48,486 nucleotides of DNA from Ruminococcaceae bacterium UBA5891 (GTDB lineage: Bacteria > Bacillota > Clostridia > Oscillospirales > Acutalibacteraceae): contig DJET01000021.1 of NCBI GenBank assembly GCA_002431945.1, positions 1 through 48,486 of the forward strand, read 5' to 3'. The notes below the pieces were generated by a model. It had not been told where the DNA came from. It worked only from the letters and a program-made list of their open reading frames with translations, and did no database searches. Shown piece after piece: positions 1-8,277 of this stretch. The position numbers and the translations under genes were made by a program. How positions within the stretch are numbered: position 1 is the first letter of the stretch; each line of letters starts with the position of its first letter.

Positions 1-94
1 GTATACTGCATTTACTCGCTTTTTTCTGTTTTGCTTTGCTGAAAAATTTTTAATCCCAATCTCAGCTTGAATTTTGGGTTTTTCGACAGACTGA

Positions 95-118
95 GAGGAC
101 CTTACGGTCCTCTTTTTT
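95..118 (+). terminator. Intrinsic terminator of an upstream gene
   Basis: A 7-bp stem (GAGGACC/GGTCCTC) with a TTAC loop is followed by six T on the plus strand. It would end a plus-strand transcript entering from outside the window. The minus-strand protease gene converges on it. Positions 1-94 show no gene. Confidence 0.85.
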
Positions 119-138
119 ATGTGCAAAAATATTTATTA

Positions 139-1506
139 TTATTCGCCGAACGGGAAGTTGAAGGTGCCGCCGCCGGAGGAGCTGTCTGAACTCGAACTGC
201 CCGAAGTGCCTGCGTTTATATCGGTTGAATAGCTTGATTCGCCGATATTGGCTTTAAGAGCCGCCTCAAAGCTTTTTTCCGCCCCCGATTTTGTAACTAC
301 GGTTACGGATATCTTATCGCCGGCAGAGCAGTTGTCTATAATATCAAGCACAATATCGTCGCTTGTTACCTCGGTGCCGTTGATTCCGGTTATAATATCG
401 CCCTCGCCTATTTTGCCGTACAGGTCGCTGTCCTCCGATACAGAGGCCACATAAAGCCCCTCGTGGCTGTATCCGCCTATTTCAGCCGTAACCGAGTTTA
501 TTGCGGTGTAGGTTATGCCGAGCTTGGCGCGGCTTACAACCTTTCCCTGCTTTATAAGCTCGCTGCAAATGCGTTTCATGGTCTTGGTGGGTATGGCGTA
601 GCCTACCGCGTCGTAGCTTACGCCCGCAAGCTTTGAAGAGGTTATGCCCACAACCTGACCGTACATATTAACAAGCGCGCCGCCGGAGCTGCCGGGGTTT
701 ATGGCGCTGTCGGTCTGGATAAGCTTTGCAGAGTAGCTTGTTGTGGTTTTAACCCTTCTTGCAACCGAGGATATTATGCCCTTGGTTATGCTTGAGGCTT
801 CGGTGGCGTCGCTCGGACGGCCTATTGCCACAACGTTTTCGCCGTAAACTATTTGCTCTGAATCGCCGAAAACCGCGGGGGTAAAGCTGCCGCCGTCTAT
901 TTTAAGTATTGCGAGGTCGCTTATTTTATCGCCGGCAACATACTTTGCGTCGTACTGCTTGCCGTCTGACGTGTAGATCTTGAATTTAGCCGCGGGTACC
1001 TCGGAATAAATATGGTCGTTTGTAACTATATATCCGTCCTCCGAATAAAATACGCCGCTTGCCTGACTGCCGTTTCCGGCGGTGTTGTAAACGGTTATGC
1101 CCACAACCGACTCGTTCACCTTATCGTAAACCTGCGCCGCGGTCATTTCATCGGTATTTGCAGGCTTTGCGGCAAGGCTTATGTTTGCCTTGCTTTTAGA
1201 GGTATAGCTGCTTTTGTTTCTGCCTAAAAAGTAACCCGTAACGGAAGCGGCGGTAAGCAGAATAACGCCCGCCATTACCGCGGCGAATACCCGAAGCCCC
1301 TTACTCATAGGCTTATAATCGGTAATCGGCTTTACCTCGGTATAGTTTATTTTGTTGTAAACAGGCTCTTGGTTTACAGGCTCCGGCTGTGTAAACGGCG
1401 CATCGGCAGTGCCGGCCTGTTCCTCGGTACGGCTTTCTTCCTCTTTAAAGCCGCCGTTTGCGGTTTCATTGTTTTCGGTGTTTTCGTTGTTTATAAAATC
1501 GTCCAT
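139..1506 (-). CDS. htrA: HtrA/DegP-like membrane-anchored serine protease with PDZ domain
   Basis: This 455-residue S1C (DegP/HtrA) protease acts on misfolded or damaged proteins at the outer face of the membrane. An acidic cytoplasmic N-terminus of about 70 residues precedes one membrane segment (about 71-95). The trypsin-like domain follows, with the triad visible as His165 (TNDHIYS), Asp197 (SDLAILK) and Ser274 (NPGSSGGAL). A single PDZ domain covers about 335-425, and a Ser/Gly-rich tail ends the protein. The length and one-TM plus one-PDZ layout are usual for Gram-positive HtrA proteins. It lies 18 bp downstream of a sensor kinase gene on the same strand, so it is probably the last gene of the two-component operon, an arrangement that fits envelope-stress control. 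The gene symbol is by family; orthology to htrA, htrB or yyxA was not tested. Confidence 0.93.
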   Translation of the reverse strand: MDDFINNENTENNETANGGFKEEESRTEEQAGTADAPFTQPEPVNQEPVYNKINYTEVKPITDYKPMSKGLRVFAAVMAGVILLTAASVTGYFLGRNKSSYTSKSKANISLAAKPANTDEMTAAQVYDKVNESVVGITVYNTAGNGSQASGVFYSEDGYIVTNDHIYSEVPAAKFKIYTSDGKQYDAKYVAGDKISDLAILKIDGGSFTPAVFGDSEQIVYGENVVAIGRPSDATEASSITKGIISSVARRVKTTTSYSAKLIQTDSAINPGSSGGALVNMYGQVVGITSSKLAGVSYDAVGYAIPTKTMKRICSELIKQGKVVSRAKLGITYTAINSVTAEIGGYSHEGLYVASVSEDSDLYGKIGEGDIITGINGTEVTSDDIVLDIIDNCSAGDKISVTVVTKSGAEKSFEAALKANIGESSYSTDINAGTSGSSSSDSSSGGGTFNFPFGE

Positions 1507-1524
1507 AATACTTAAAGCTCCGTT

Positions 1525-2946
1525 CTACTGTAATGGCAGCGTTACGCTGAATGATGTAAATTCGTTCTCGCGGCTTGTAACGGTTACGGTGCCGCCGTGC
1601 GCCTTTACTATTGTTTTTACTATATAAAGGCCGAGCCCCGTGCTGTTTTTATTAGCCGAGCGGGATTTATCCACCTTGTAAAATCTTTCAAAAACATAAG
1701 GCAGCTCGGCGGCGGGTATGCCCTTGCCGGTATTTGTAATTGTGAAAATAAGCTTTTTGCCGTCGGTCTTTGCCTTAAAATCAATATTTCCGCCTTCGTT
1801 TACAAACTTTATCGCATTATCGGTAAGGTTGTAAATAACCTGATGTATAAGGTCGCGGTCTGCCGTAACGGAAATACTTTCTATGCCGTCAAGCCCCGTA
1901 ATTTCTATTTTTTCGGCTTCTATGCGCTGCTCCTGACTTATAACGATGGTGCAGAGCAGCTCTCTGAAATCGAAAAGCTCAGGCTTTAAAACAAACTCTC
2001 CCGCTTCAAGCTTAGACATACTAAGCATTGACTGAACAAGCCTTGAAAGCCTTTTAATTTCATCGGATACAATACCTAAATAATAGCTTTGCTTATCCGC
2101 CTCAATTGTGCCGTCGAGTATGCCGTCTATAAATCCGCCTATTGTAGTCATCGGCGTTTTAAGCTCGTGCGATACGTTTGCAACAAAGCTTTTCCTCATA
2201 CTTTCAAGCTGTGCTAAGGAGTTTGTCATCTGGTTGAAGGAAACCGCAAGCTCGCCTATTTCGTCGTCGCTTGTAACGGGTATGCGCTTTGAAAAATCAC
2301 CCTTAGCCATAGCCTTTGACGCTTCCGACATAAGCTTTAAAGGCTTTGTGAGCCTGTACGTCATAATATAAATGGCAAAAAACATTACGGTTATCGGCAC
2401 CGCCGCCGAAAGCAGATAAAGCTTTGTAACGGTAAACATAAGCTCGCGTATCGCCGAAACGGGCGCCGTGCTGAATACGGTGCCTATTCTGTTGCCGCCG
2501 GTGCTTATAACCGGCTCGGAGGCGATGTAATGCGGCGCGTCGTAGATATCAAGCGTATCAAGCCTGAACGAGCTTTTGCCGCCTGAGCTTTTAAGCTCTT
2601 CCTTCGGAATAATGTGCTGCGAGTGACTGCATTTGCCGTTTTCAAGCCATTCCGAACAGCTGCATACCGCTATTTTACCCTCGTTATCCGCCAAAAAAAT
2701 ATCAACGTTTGAAACCGAGGAAAGCGCGTTTACGGTTTGGAAAAATTCCTCGCTTTTTATATCTCCTCCGCTTAGCTTTGAAAGATAATCCGAAACCTCT
2801 GCCGAGCATTTGCTGAGCGTTTCGTACTTGGTTTTTGCAAGATAGTTGTTAAGCACAAAGGAAAGTATGGTCATCATAACCGCAAAGCTTAAAACTATAA
2901 TAAGCGCGTCTGCAAAAAAATACTTTTTAAAAAGCTTAAGCTTCAT
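1525..2946 (-). CDS. Two-component sensor histidine kinase
   Basis: This 473-residue membrane sensor kinase is the partner of the response regulator encoded 4 bp upstream. The order is TM1 (about 12-34), an extracytoplasmic sensor domain (about 35-171), TM2 (about 172-197), HAMP (about 198-250), HisKA with the phospho-acceptor His260 in VSHELKTP, and HATPase_c. The ATPase domain shows the N box (NLTDNAIKF), the G1 motif (GKGIP), the F box (VFERFYKVD) and the G2 motif (GLGLYIV). The sensor domain carries a Cys/His cluster (CSCSEWLENGKCSH) at about 95-111. The layout resembles the PhoR/WalK class. The signal is not known. The close htrA neighbour hints at envelope stress, but that is inference. 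Confidence 0.95.
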   Translation of the reverse strand: MKLKLFKKYFFADALIIVLSFAVMMTILSFVLNNYLAKTKYETLSKCSAEVSDYLSKLSGGDIKSEEFFQTVNALSSVSNVDIFLADNEGKIAVCSCSEWLENGKCSHSQHIIPKEELKSSGGKSSFRLDTLDIYDAPHYIASEPVISTGGNRIGTVFSTAPVSAIRELMFTVTKLYLLSAAVPITVMFFAIYIMTYRLTKPLKLMSEASKAMAKGDFSKRIPVTSDDEIGELAVSFNQMTNSLAQLESMRKSFVANVSHELKTPMTTIGGFIDGILDGTIEADKQSYYLGIVSDEIKRLSRLVQSMLSMSKLEAGEFVLKPELFDFRELLCTIVISQEQRIEAEKIEITGLDGIESISVTADRDLIHQVIYNLTDNAIKFVNEGGNIDFKAKTDGKKLIFTITNTGKGIPAAELPYVFERFYKVDKSRSANKNSTGLGLYIVKTIVKAHGGTVTVTSRENEFTSFSVTLPLQ

Positions 2947-2950
2947 AAGC

Positions 2951-3637
2951 TTACTTTACCTCGAATTTATAGCCTACGCCCCAAACGGTTTTTAAAGACC
3001 ATCTGTCCGAAACGTTTTCGAGCTTTTCACGAAGTCTTTTAACGTGAACGTCAACCGTTCTTGAGTCTCCGTAATAATCAAAGCCCCATACCTCGTCGAG
3101 CAGCTGATCGCGCGTGTATACCCTGTTCGGGTTGCTTGCAAGGTGATAAATAAGCTCAAGCTCCTTAGGCGGCGTATCTATTTTAACGCCGTTTACCTCA
3201 AGCTCATAATTTGTAAGGTTAATGCGAAGCTTATCGTACTTGACCTCTTGAATCTGCGAGGCCTTGTCCTTATCGCTGCTGCGGCGAAGCACCGCCTTTA
3301 TGCGCGCTATAACCTCTTTAGTGTCAAACGGCTTGCTTATATAATCGTCCGCTCCGAGCTCAAGCCCTAATATTTTATCAAAGGTCTCGCCCTTTGCGGT
3401 AAGCATTATGATCGGCACGTCCGAGGATTTGCGTATCTCGCGGCAAACCTGCCAGCCGTCAAGCTTAGGGAGCATAATATCAAGCAGAATAAGATCGGGC
3501 GTATACTTTGCCGCATAGTCCACCGCCTGCTCGCCGTCGTTCGCAACAACGGTTTCAAAGCCGTCCTTTTCAAGATAAAGCCTTAAAAGCTCGCATATAT
3601 TTTCGTCGTCGTCTACAATAAGTATTTTATACTGCAT
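2951..3637 (-). CDS. OmpR/PhoB-family response regulator
   Basis: This 228-residue transcription factor is phosphorylated by the kinase encoded next to it. The receiver domain (1-115) has the acidic pocket (VDDDEN), phospho-acceptor Asp53 (LLDIMLP), Thr80 (IMLTAK) and Lys102 (ISKPF). The winged-helix DNA-binding domain (about 130-228) has typical OmpR motifs (PPKELELIYHL, SRTVDVHVKRLREKL, VWGVGYKFE). The start is supported by a GGGGGA-type ribosome binding site just upstream. It is the first gene of a regulator-kinase-protease operon. Confidence 0.96.
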   Translation of the reverse strand: MQYKILIVDDDENICELLRLYLEKDGFETVVANDGEQAVDYAAKYTPDLILLDIMLPKLDGWQVCREIRKSSDVPIIMLTAKGETFDKILGLELGADDYISKPFDTKEVIARIKAVLRRSSDKDKASQIQEVKYDKLRINLTNYELEVNGVKIDTPPKELELIYHLASNPNRVYTRDQLLDEVWGFDYYGDSRTVDVHVKRLREKLENVSDRWSLKTVWGVGYKFEVK

Positions 3638-3679
3638 AGCGTTTCCCCCTAATTCAGAGTTTAAAGTAATAATATAATA

Positions 3680-3709
3680 ATTTTATTACAGGAGTATGAA
3701 TAATTGTAA
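3680..3709 (-). promoter_or_regulatory. Candidate promoter of the two-component operon
   Basis: Read on the minus strand, TTACAA (-35) and TAAAAT (-10) are separated by 18 bp, upstream of the response regulator start. The match is moderate and no operator was recognised. Confidence 0.4.
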
Positions 3710-3739
3710 TTATTTTGTGTCCCGTATAAAATAAACAGA

Positions 3740-3770
3740 GTGAAACAGCTCCCTTAAGGAGCCGTTTCAC
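3740..3770 (-). terminator. Terminator hairpin of the ABC exporter operon
   Basis: A 13-bp stem (GTGAAACGGCTCC on the minus strand, one G-U pair) with a 5-nt loop lies 14 bp after the stop codon of the permease gene. A T-rich run follows on the minus strand. Confidence 0.75.
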
Positions 3771-3784
3771 CCCGATTGTTTAGT

Positions 3785-5467
3785 CTATCCTTCCTCTTCA
3801 CTTTCATTAAGAGGCAGGCTGTCTATTACGGCAAGAGTGTTTTTAAAGCTGTTTTCAATATACAGTGAGCGATAATTATAATTTGTAGCAGTGCGGTAGC
3901 TTATTGATAAAAATTTTGCATTTTCGCCCGTAGCAACGCCGCCTTCGGCATTCGGCAGATCGGATATATACGCGGCGATAAGCGTTCTTATTTCCTCGGC
4001 GCTTAATACCCCGTTTGCCGATTTATATTCTATGTCAACGAAAACGTCGGAAATATCCTCTTTAAAATACTCTTTTTTAAGCGATTCAATATATTCGTCG
4101 CTCTTATAAAGCGGTAAAAGCAGATCCTTATATTTGTTGTAATCAATATAATACTGCCGCCTTACCGAGTCGCCGTTTTTAAGGTTATAATCTATGGCAA
4201 TATATCCGCCCTCGTCGTTTTTAAGGCTGCGGTTTTCAATTATTTTTTCGTGCAGTCTTATAATTGCCGCAGGGTCTTTAAATTCAAGCATTCTCTCAGA
4301 ACTCGACAATGTTAACGAAACCGAAGAAATATCTTCCTTTTTGGGTATGCGCGCAGCATAGCCGAAGCCGCCCGTTATAAGTATTATAACCGCGCACACC
4401 ATTGCCGCAAAGGAGCAGCCGCCCGTTATAAGCGATTTTTTTACCGTTTTAAAGCCGCGGTCGCTTATGGCGCCGAAGGTGACCGCCGAAAGCAGCGCGC
4501 CGAGAGCGGCGAATATCCAAAAGGAAACGGTGTATTCGCCGCTTGAAAATATAATGCCTAAGCAGTAAGCGCCTATAAAGCCCACAATAAACAGGCAGAT
4601 AACGTATAAAAACCTATAAGCGTAGGTAACGCCGCTTTTTTCGCTTCTGCGGCGGTTATAAAGCAGAAAAGCCGCAACAAGCGATATCGCCGCCATTATT
4701 AAAAGCTTTATGCCGAAGAACATAAGCAGCTTGGCATTTGTGAATCTGCGCAGTGAAAATAACTGTGCAAAGGCATAATAAAAGGGCGAGGAATGCAAAA
4801 GCAGCCTTGAATAGTCGGCAGTTACGCTGCCGAACAGAAATTGGTTTATAAGCTCGGCGTTTATTATCTGCAAAAGCAAGGTGCCTGCATTGAATGTGAA
4901 AAACGAAAGTATAAGGTCGAATACGCTGCCGGCGCAAACTATAAATATAAGCGAAAAAGCACAGCACGCAAGCATTACCAGTACGTTTGCGCAAAAGCCC
5001 AGCGCTATCGGCTTAACACTGCCGGTAACGTATTTTAATTTTGTAATACAGCCCATTGAAATGTAGGTGATGGCAATCGGCAGCATAATGGGCACAACGC
5101 TTGCCGCAAATCGGGAAAACAGCAGTCCGCCGCGTTTTACGGGCAGAGCATGGAAGAAATCGCTTGAGCTTCTGCTGTAAAGAAATGAAAAATTTATAAA
5201 AAGGTATAAAAGCGCCGCGGCGGTTGTGGCAACGGTTGCTATAACGATAAGCAGCGGATAAAACTCTGCAAAGTTAACTATCTTACCCGAAATATTTGAA
5301 ACGTTAGCATAGGTGCGTTCGCGGTTTATCTCCATAATAACGTATCCGGGACAGAAAAGCAGCGAAAACACCGTTAAAAGCAGGGTGATACCTGCGGTTC
5401 GCTTTACCGAAAGACGGTAAAGGTTTAACGCCGCGTGAAATTTATTCGGTAATGCCCTTTGAGTCAT
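3785..5467 (-). CDS. ABC transporter permease, YtrC/YtrD-like exporter subunit
   Basis: This protein of about 560 residues is the membrane component of an ABC exporter. Membrane segments cluster in about residues 25-370. A hydrophilic, probably extracytoplasmic region fills the last 170 residues. The start at 5467 (MTQRALPNKFHAAL) is preferred over a longer reading that would reach further into the ATPase gene. It leaves a 26-bp overlap with that gene, which suggests translational coupling. The third gene of a GntR-ATPase-permease operon is typical of YtrABC-type systems of Firmicutes, which respond to envelope-active compounds. The substrate is not evident from the sequence. Confidence 0.85.
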   Translation of the reverse strand: MTQRALPNKFHAALNLYRLSVKRTAGITLLLTVFSLLFCPGYVIMEINRERTYANVSNISGKIVNFAEFYPLLIVIATVATTAAALLYLFINFSFLYSRSSSDFFHALPVKRGGLLFSRFAASVVPIMLPIAITYISMGCITKLKYVTGSVKPIALGFCANVLVMLACCAFSLIFIVCAGSVFDLILSFFTFNAGTLLLQIINAELINQFLFGSVTADYSRLLLHSSPFYYAFAQLFSLRRFTNAKLLMFFGIKLLIMAAISLVAAFLLYNRRRSEKSGVTYAYRFLYVICLFIVGFIGAYCLGIIFSSGEYTVSFWIFAALGALLSAVTFGAISDRGFKTVKKSLITGGCSFAAMVCAVIILITGGFGYAARIPKKEDISSVSLTLSSSERMLEFKDPAAIIRLHEKIIENRSLKNDEGGYIAIDYNLKNGDSVRRQYYIDYNKYKDLLLPLYKSDEYIESLKKEYFKEDISDVFVDIEYKSANGVLSAEEIRTLIAAYISDLPNAEGGVATGENAKFLSISYRTATNYNYRSLYIENSFKNTLAVIDSLPLNESEEEG

Positions 5468-6341
5468 AGCCCTGCACCTCCAGTTCACATATAAAAATTT
5501 CTTCAAGAGAAGGCTCGATACATTCCGCAAAAACAGGGGACAGGCGGTTTACATAGCTTAAAATTTCGTCCTCGTTTCCGCGCACCACCATATTTATAAC
5601 CGAGCCGCTGCGTTCTGTTTTTACAATATCAAGCCCCGAAAACGCCGAAAGCTCCGGCACGTGGCGAAACGCCGCCTGAAGCTTATGAAGACGTCCTTTA
5701 AGCGCCTCGGTCTCGTCGTTAAACAGCACGTTTCCGTTATGGATAAGACCTACGTGATCGCACAGATCTTCAAGCTCTTTAACATTGTGCGAGGCTATAA
5801 CCGCGGTCATAGAGCGGTTTTCCGCCCCCTCTATAAGTATTCTTTTAAGGGTTTTGCGCATAACCGCGTCAAGCCCGTCAAACGCCTCGTCAAGCAGTAA
5901 ATAACGCGGGGAAGCCGCAACCGCTGTTATAAGCGCCGCCTGGCGCTGCATTCCCTTAGACATAGCGGCGATCTTCGCCTTATAATCAAGCGGGAATATT
6001 TCAAGCAGGCGGTGAAACAGGGCGTTATCGAAATTCTTATACATACTGCGGTAAAATTTTGCGGTTTCGTTTATTGTGGCGCCCGGCAAAAAATACGGCG
6101 TATCGCCAAGGTAGGAAATACCCGCCTTAATTTCCGCATTGTTAAAAACAGACTTTCCGTCTATTGTTATGCTGCCGCCGTCCGGCATATATATGCCCGA
6201 AATCAGGCGCAGCAGCGTGGATTTGCCCGACCCGTTTGAGCCTACAAGACCGTAGATAGAGCCGCTGTTGATTTTAATATCCACCCCGTTAAGCGCCTTT
6301 TTACCGTCGAATATTTTAGTAAGCTTCTGCGCTTCAATCAT
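5442..6341 (-). CDS. ABC transporter ATP-binding protein, YtrB-like
   Basis: This 299-residue nucleotide-binding subunit has Walker A (GSNGSGKSTLL, about 35-45), a Q-loop, a divergent signature (MSKGMQRQAAL) and Walker B (YLLLDEAFDGLD), plus an H-switch (ASHNVKELE). A C-terminal extension of about 80 residues after the core ATPase is usual for DrrA/CcmA-like exporter ATPases. It overlaps the GntR gene by 8 bp and the permease gene by 26 bp. It therefore sits in a tight three-gene operon and should power export through the neighbouring permease. Confidence 0.93.
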   Translation of the reverse strand: MIEAQKLTKIFDGKKALNGVDIKINSGSIYGLVGSNGSGKSTLLRLISGIYMPDGGSITIDGKSVFNNAEIKAGISYLGDTPYFLPGATINETAKFYRSMYKNFDNALFHRLLEIFPLDYKAKIAAMSKGMQRQAALITAVAASPRYLLLDEAFDGLDAVMRKTLKRILIEGAENRSMTAVIASHNVKELEDLCDHVGLIHNGNVLFNDETEALKGRLHKLQAAFRHVPELSAFSGLDIVKTERSGSVINMVVRGNEDEILSYVNRLSPVFAECIEPSLEEIFICELEVQGYDSKGITE

Positions 6342-6711
6342 TATTTTCCGCCTCCTTACACACTTCGTTTACTATACCGTGCAGCTCTTCGCTTTTAAGA
6401 CCTAACTCGTTTGCGGCGGTAACCGCGGCGCGGAAATCGCGCTTTGCCGCTTTTATAACAGCCGTGTCTGCCGCGGCGTCGTCCGATATAAACGAGCCCT
6501 TGCCCTTGACCGAATATATAACGCCGCTGCTTTCAAGTATCTGGTAAGCCTTTTGTATTGTGTTGGGGTTAACGCCGAGCTTTACCGCAAGCTGCCTTAC
6601 AGAGGGCAGCTGCTCGCCGCTTTCTACAAGACCTAACGCCTTCATACGTATAAAGCCGTTTACTATCTGATCGCAAATGGGCACGCCGCTTTTAAAATTA
6701 AGCTGAAGCAT
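6334..6711 (-). CDS. GntR-family regulator, YtrA subfamily
   Basis: This small repressor of about 125 residues has a winged helix at about 10-75 (LPSVRQLAVKLGVNPNTIQK) and only a short C-terminal dimerisation helix, as in the YtrA subfamily. The ATG at 6711 is chosen because an AAGGTGGGG ribosome binding site lies just upstream; a GTG four codons earlier is the alternative. It is the first gene of the exporter operon. It most likely binds the palindrome just upstream and represses its own operon until an effector is present. Confidence 0.93.
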   Translation of the reverse strand: MLQLNFKSGVPICDQIVNGFIRMKALGLVESGEQLPSVRQLAVKLGVNPNTIQKAYQILESSGVIYSVKGKGSFISDDAAADTAVIKAAKRDFRAAVTAANELGLKSEELHGIVNEVCKEAENND

Positions 6712-6736
6712 ACTGCACCCCACCTTTCCGTTTTTA

Positions 6737-6759
6737 CTGTACTATTCTAAGTAGTACAG
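6737..6759. promoter_or_regulatory. Palindromic operator for the GntR repressor
   Basis: A perfect 8-bp inverted repeat, CTGTACTA and TAGTACAG, is separated by 7 bp. It lies directly downstream of the -10 box of the operon promoter, across the expected transcription start, where a bound repressor would block initiation. Binding by the adjacent YtrA-type regulator is inferred. Confidence 0.75.
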
Positions 6760-6763
6760 ATAA

Positions 6764-6792
6764 ATAATACACTGTAAACCGCGTTTTGTCAA
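6764..6792 (-). promoter_or_regulatory. Sigma-A promoter of the GntR-ABC exporter operon
   Basis: On the minus strand TTGACA (6787-6792) and TATTAT (6764-6769) are separated by exactly 17 bp. The inverted-repeat operator follows at once. Confidence 0.8.
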
Positions 6793-6816
6793 TACATATT
6801 TAGTTGATTTTTGCAC

Positions 6817-6844
6817 TTGCAAACAGAAATATTTGTTGTATAAT
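6817..6844 (+). promoter_or_regulatory. Promoter of the antiporter gene
   Basis: TTGCAA (6817-6822) and TATAAT (6839-6844) are spaced by 16 bp, upstream of the AAGGAGAG ribosome binding site and the ATG at 6875. Confidence 0.65.
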
Positions 6845-6874
6845 ATATAATGCTTTAATAAGGAGAGAACAGAT

Positions 6875-8095
6875 ATGGGAGCATACGGATATTTATTGGC
6901 GCTGGCGCTGATACTTTTGTTTACTAAAATTTTCGGGCTTGCAACGGCGCACGTGCATTTGCCGCAGGTTGTGGGCGCGCTTATTGCGGGAATACTTTTG
7001 GGGCCTTCCGGCATAGGCATACTGCACGAAACCGATTTTCTTGTAAAAACTGCGGAAATAGGCGTTATTATGCTTATGTTTATAGCCGGTATAGATACCG
7101 ATATCAACGAGCTTAAGCACACGGGACCTGCCGCCTGTCTTATAGCCGCAATAGGCGTTTTTGTGCCGATAATAGGCTGCGGCGGCGTGTATTTTCTGTT
7201 TTTTGAAGACAGCTTTACATATGCCAACATAATTAAGGCTTCATTTGTGGGGATAGTTTTTGCGGCAACCTCGGTTAGTATTACGGTTGAAACGCTTAAC
7301 GAAATGGGAAAGCTTAAAACGCGCGTGGGCGCAACGCTTTTATCCGCCGCAATTATAGACGATATTATAGGAATAGTGGTTTTAAGCGTGCTTTCCGCGC
7401 TTGGCGACAGCTCTGTAAACCCCGGAATCGTGGTGCTTAAAATTTTAGGATTTTTTGTGTTTACGGGTATTGTGGGCTTTATAGTTTACAAGCTGTTTAA
7501 AAAAATATCAATAAATCACGGCACAAGCCGCCGCGTTGCGGTGTGGGCAATGGCGTTTTGCTTTATTATGGCATACTGTGCCGAGCGTTTTTTCGGCGTT
7601 GCGGATATTACAGGCGCTTATTTTGCAGGCGTTATTCTTTGCAACGTTACAAAAATGCGGCAGTATGTGGCAAAAAAGGTCACGGCGGCTTCCTACCTTG
7701 TGTTCTCGCCCGTGTTTTTTGCTAATATAGGGCTTAAAACCGATCTTTCGGGTATAAACTCTGAAATAATTGTTTTTGCGGCAGTGCTTGCGGTAATGGC
7801 GGTGCTTACCAAAATTATCGGGTGCGGGCTGGGCGCTAAAATGTGCCGTATGTCAAACCACGAATCGCTTGTTGTTGGCGTTGGTATGGTGGCAAGGGGC
7901 GAGGTAGCGCTTATGGTGGCGCAAAAGGGTATAGACAGCGGAAATATAGACCCGAAGGTATTTCCCGCAATAGTGCTTTGCGTGGTTATTGCCGCGCTTT
8001 TAACCCCTGTGCTTTTAAAGCTTGTGATTTCGCACGGGCCGTCCGGCGGCGGGGAAAATAAAAAAACTGTTGACAGCACGCCTGTTACGGTATAG
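6875..8095 (+). CDS. CPA2-family cation/proton antiporter (KefB/NapA-like)
   Basis: This 406-residue inner-membrane protein has about 12 hydrophobic segments and the Na_H_Exchanger fold of the CPA2 family. The features seen are an early LLGPSGIG motif, an IIDDIIGIVVLS segment that carries the paired Asp-Asp expected at the ion-binding site, and a late GMVARGEVALMVAQ segment. It should exchange Na+ or K+ for protons. The TrkA-N regulatory domain of full-length KefB/C is absent, so this is a core-only antiporter. AAGGAGAG precedes the ATG. It appears monocistronic, but the promoter of the next gene is embedded in its 3' end. Confidence 0.92.
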   Translation: MGAYGYLLALALILLFTKIFGLATAHVHLPQVVGALIAGILLGPSGIGILHETDFLVKTAEIGVIMLMFIAGIDTDINELKHTGPAACLIAAIGVFVPIIGCGGVYFLFFEDSFTYANIIKASFVGIVFAATSVSITVETLNEMGKLKTRVGATLLSAAIIDDIIGIVVLSVLSALGDSSVNPGIVVLKILGFFVFTGIVGFIVYKLFKKISINHGTSRRVAVWAMAFCFIMAYCAERFFGVADITGAYFAGVILCNVTKMRQYVAKKVTAASYLVFSPVFFANIGLKTDLSGINSEIIVFAAVLAVMAVLTKIIGCGLGAKMCRMSNHESLVVGVGMVARGEVALMVAQKGIDSGNIDPKVFPAIVLCVVIAALLTPVLLKLVISHGPSGGGENKKTVDSTPVTV

Positions 8096-8098
8096 AAT
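8070..8098 (+). promoter_or_regulatory. Promoter of the THF riboswitch-folT transcript
   Basis: TTGACA (8070-8075) and TAGAAT (8093-8098) have a 17-bp spacer. The promoter lies inside the last codons of the antiporter gene, and the -10 box overlaps its TAG stop. The RNA would start a few bases before the aptamer. Confidence 0.7.
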
Positions 8099-8110
8099 AG
8101 TAAAGCATTA

Positions 8111-8209
8111 GCAGAGTAGACGACCGTGCGTAAAGTGCCGTTGGGACGGGGAGTTGCCCGACGGACGAAGGATTTTTCAAACCGCGGTTCGGCCGTCGCA
8201 TCCCGCTGC
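8111..8209 (+). promoter_or_regulatory. Tetrahydrofolate (THF) riboswitch aptamer
   Basis: The sequence carries the conserved THF-I aptamer blocks: GAGTAGACGA near the 5' end, GCGTAAAGTG, a GGGACG loop, GGACGAAGG, and GCATCCCGCTGC at the 3' end. A closing helix forms from GCAG (8111-8114) and CTGC (8206-8209), and GACGACCG pairs with CGGCCGTC. A loop-loop contact between GGGACG and CATCCC is possible with one mismatch. It precedes folT, the usual target. THF binding should lower folate uptake when reduced folates are plentiful. Confidence 0.9.
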
Positions 8210-8235
8210 CGACTGATAACGAACTTTATTCAAGT

Positions 8236-8277
8236 CTCCTTATTATCGGTATAAACGGGTAATAAGGAGGTTTTTTT
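8236..8277 (+). terminator. Expression platform hairpin sequestering the folT ribosome binding site
   Basis: CTCCTTATTA (8236-8245) is an exact 10-bp complement of TAATAAGGAG (8260-8269), which contains the folT Shine-Dalgarno. Seven T follow (8271-8277), right up to the ATG. The hairpin can therefore hide the ribosome binding site and also resembles an intrinsic terminator. It should form in the THF-bound state. Confidence 0.8.

Noticed and set aside
6875..8095. Glutathione-gated KefB/KefC potassium efflux system
   Set aside because: The protein lacks the TrkA-N domain and has no KefF/G partner, so only a core CPA2 antiporter is supported.
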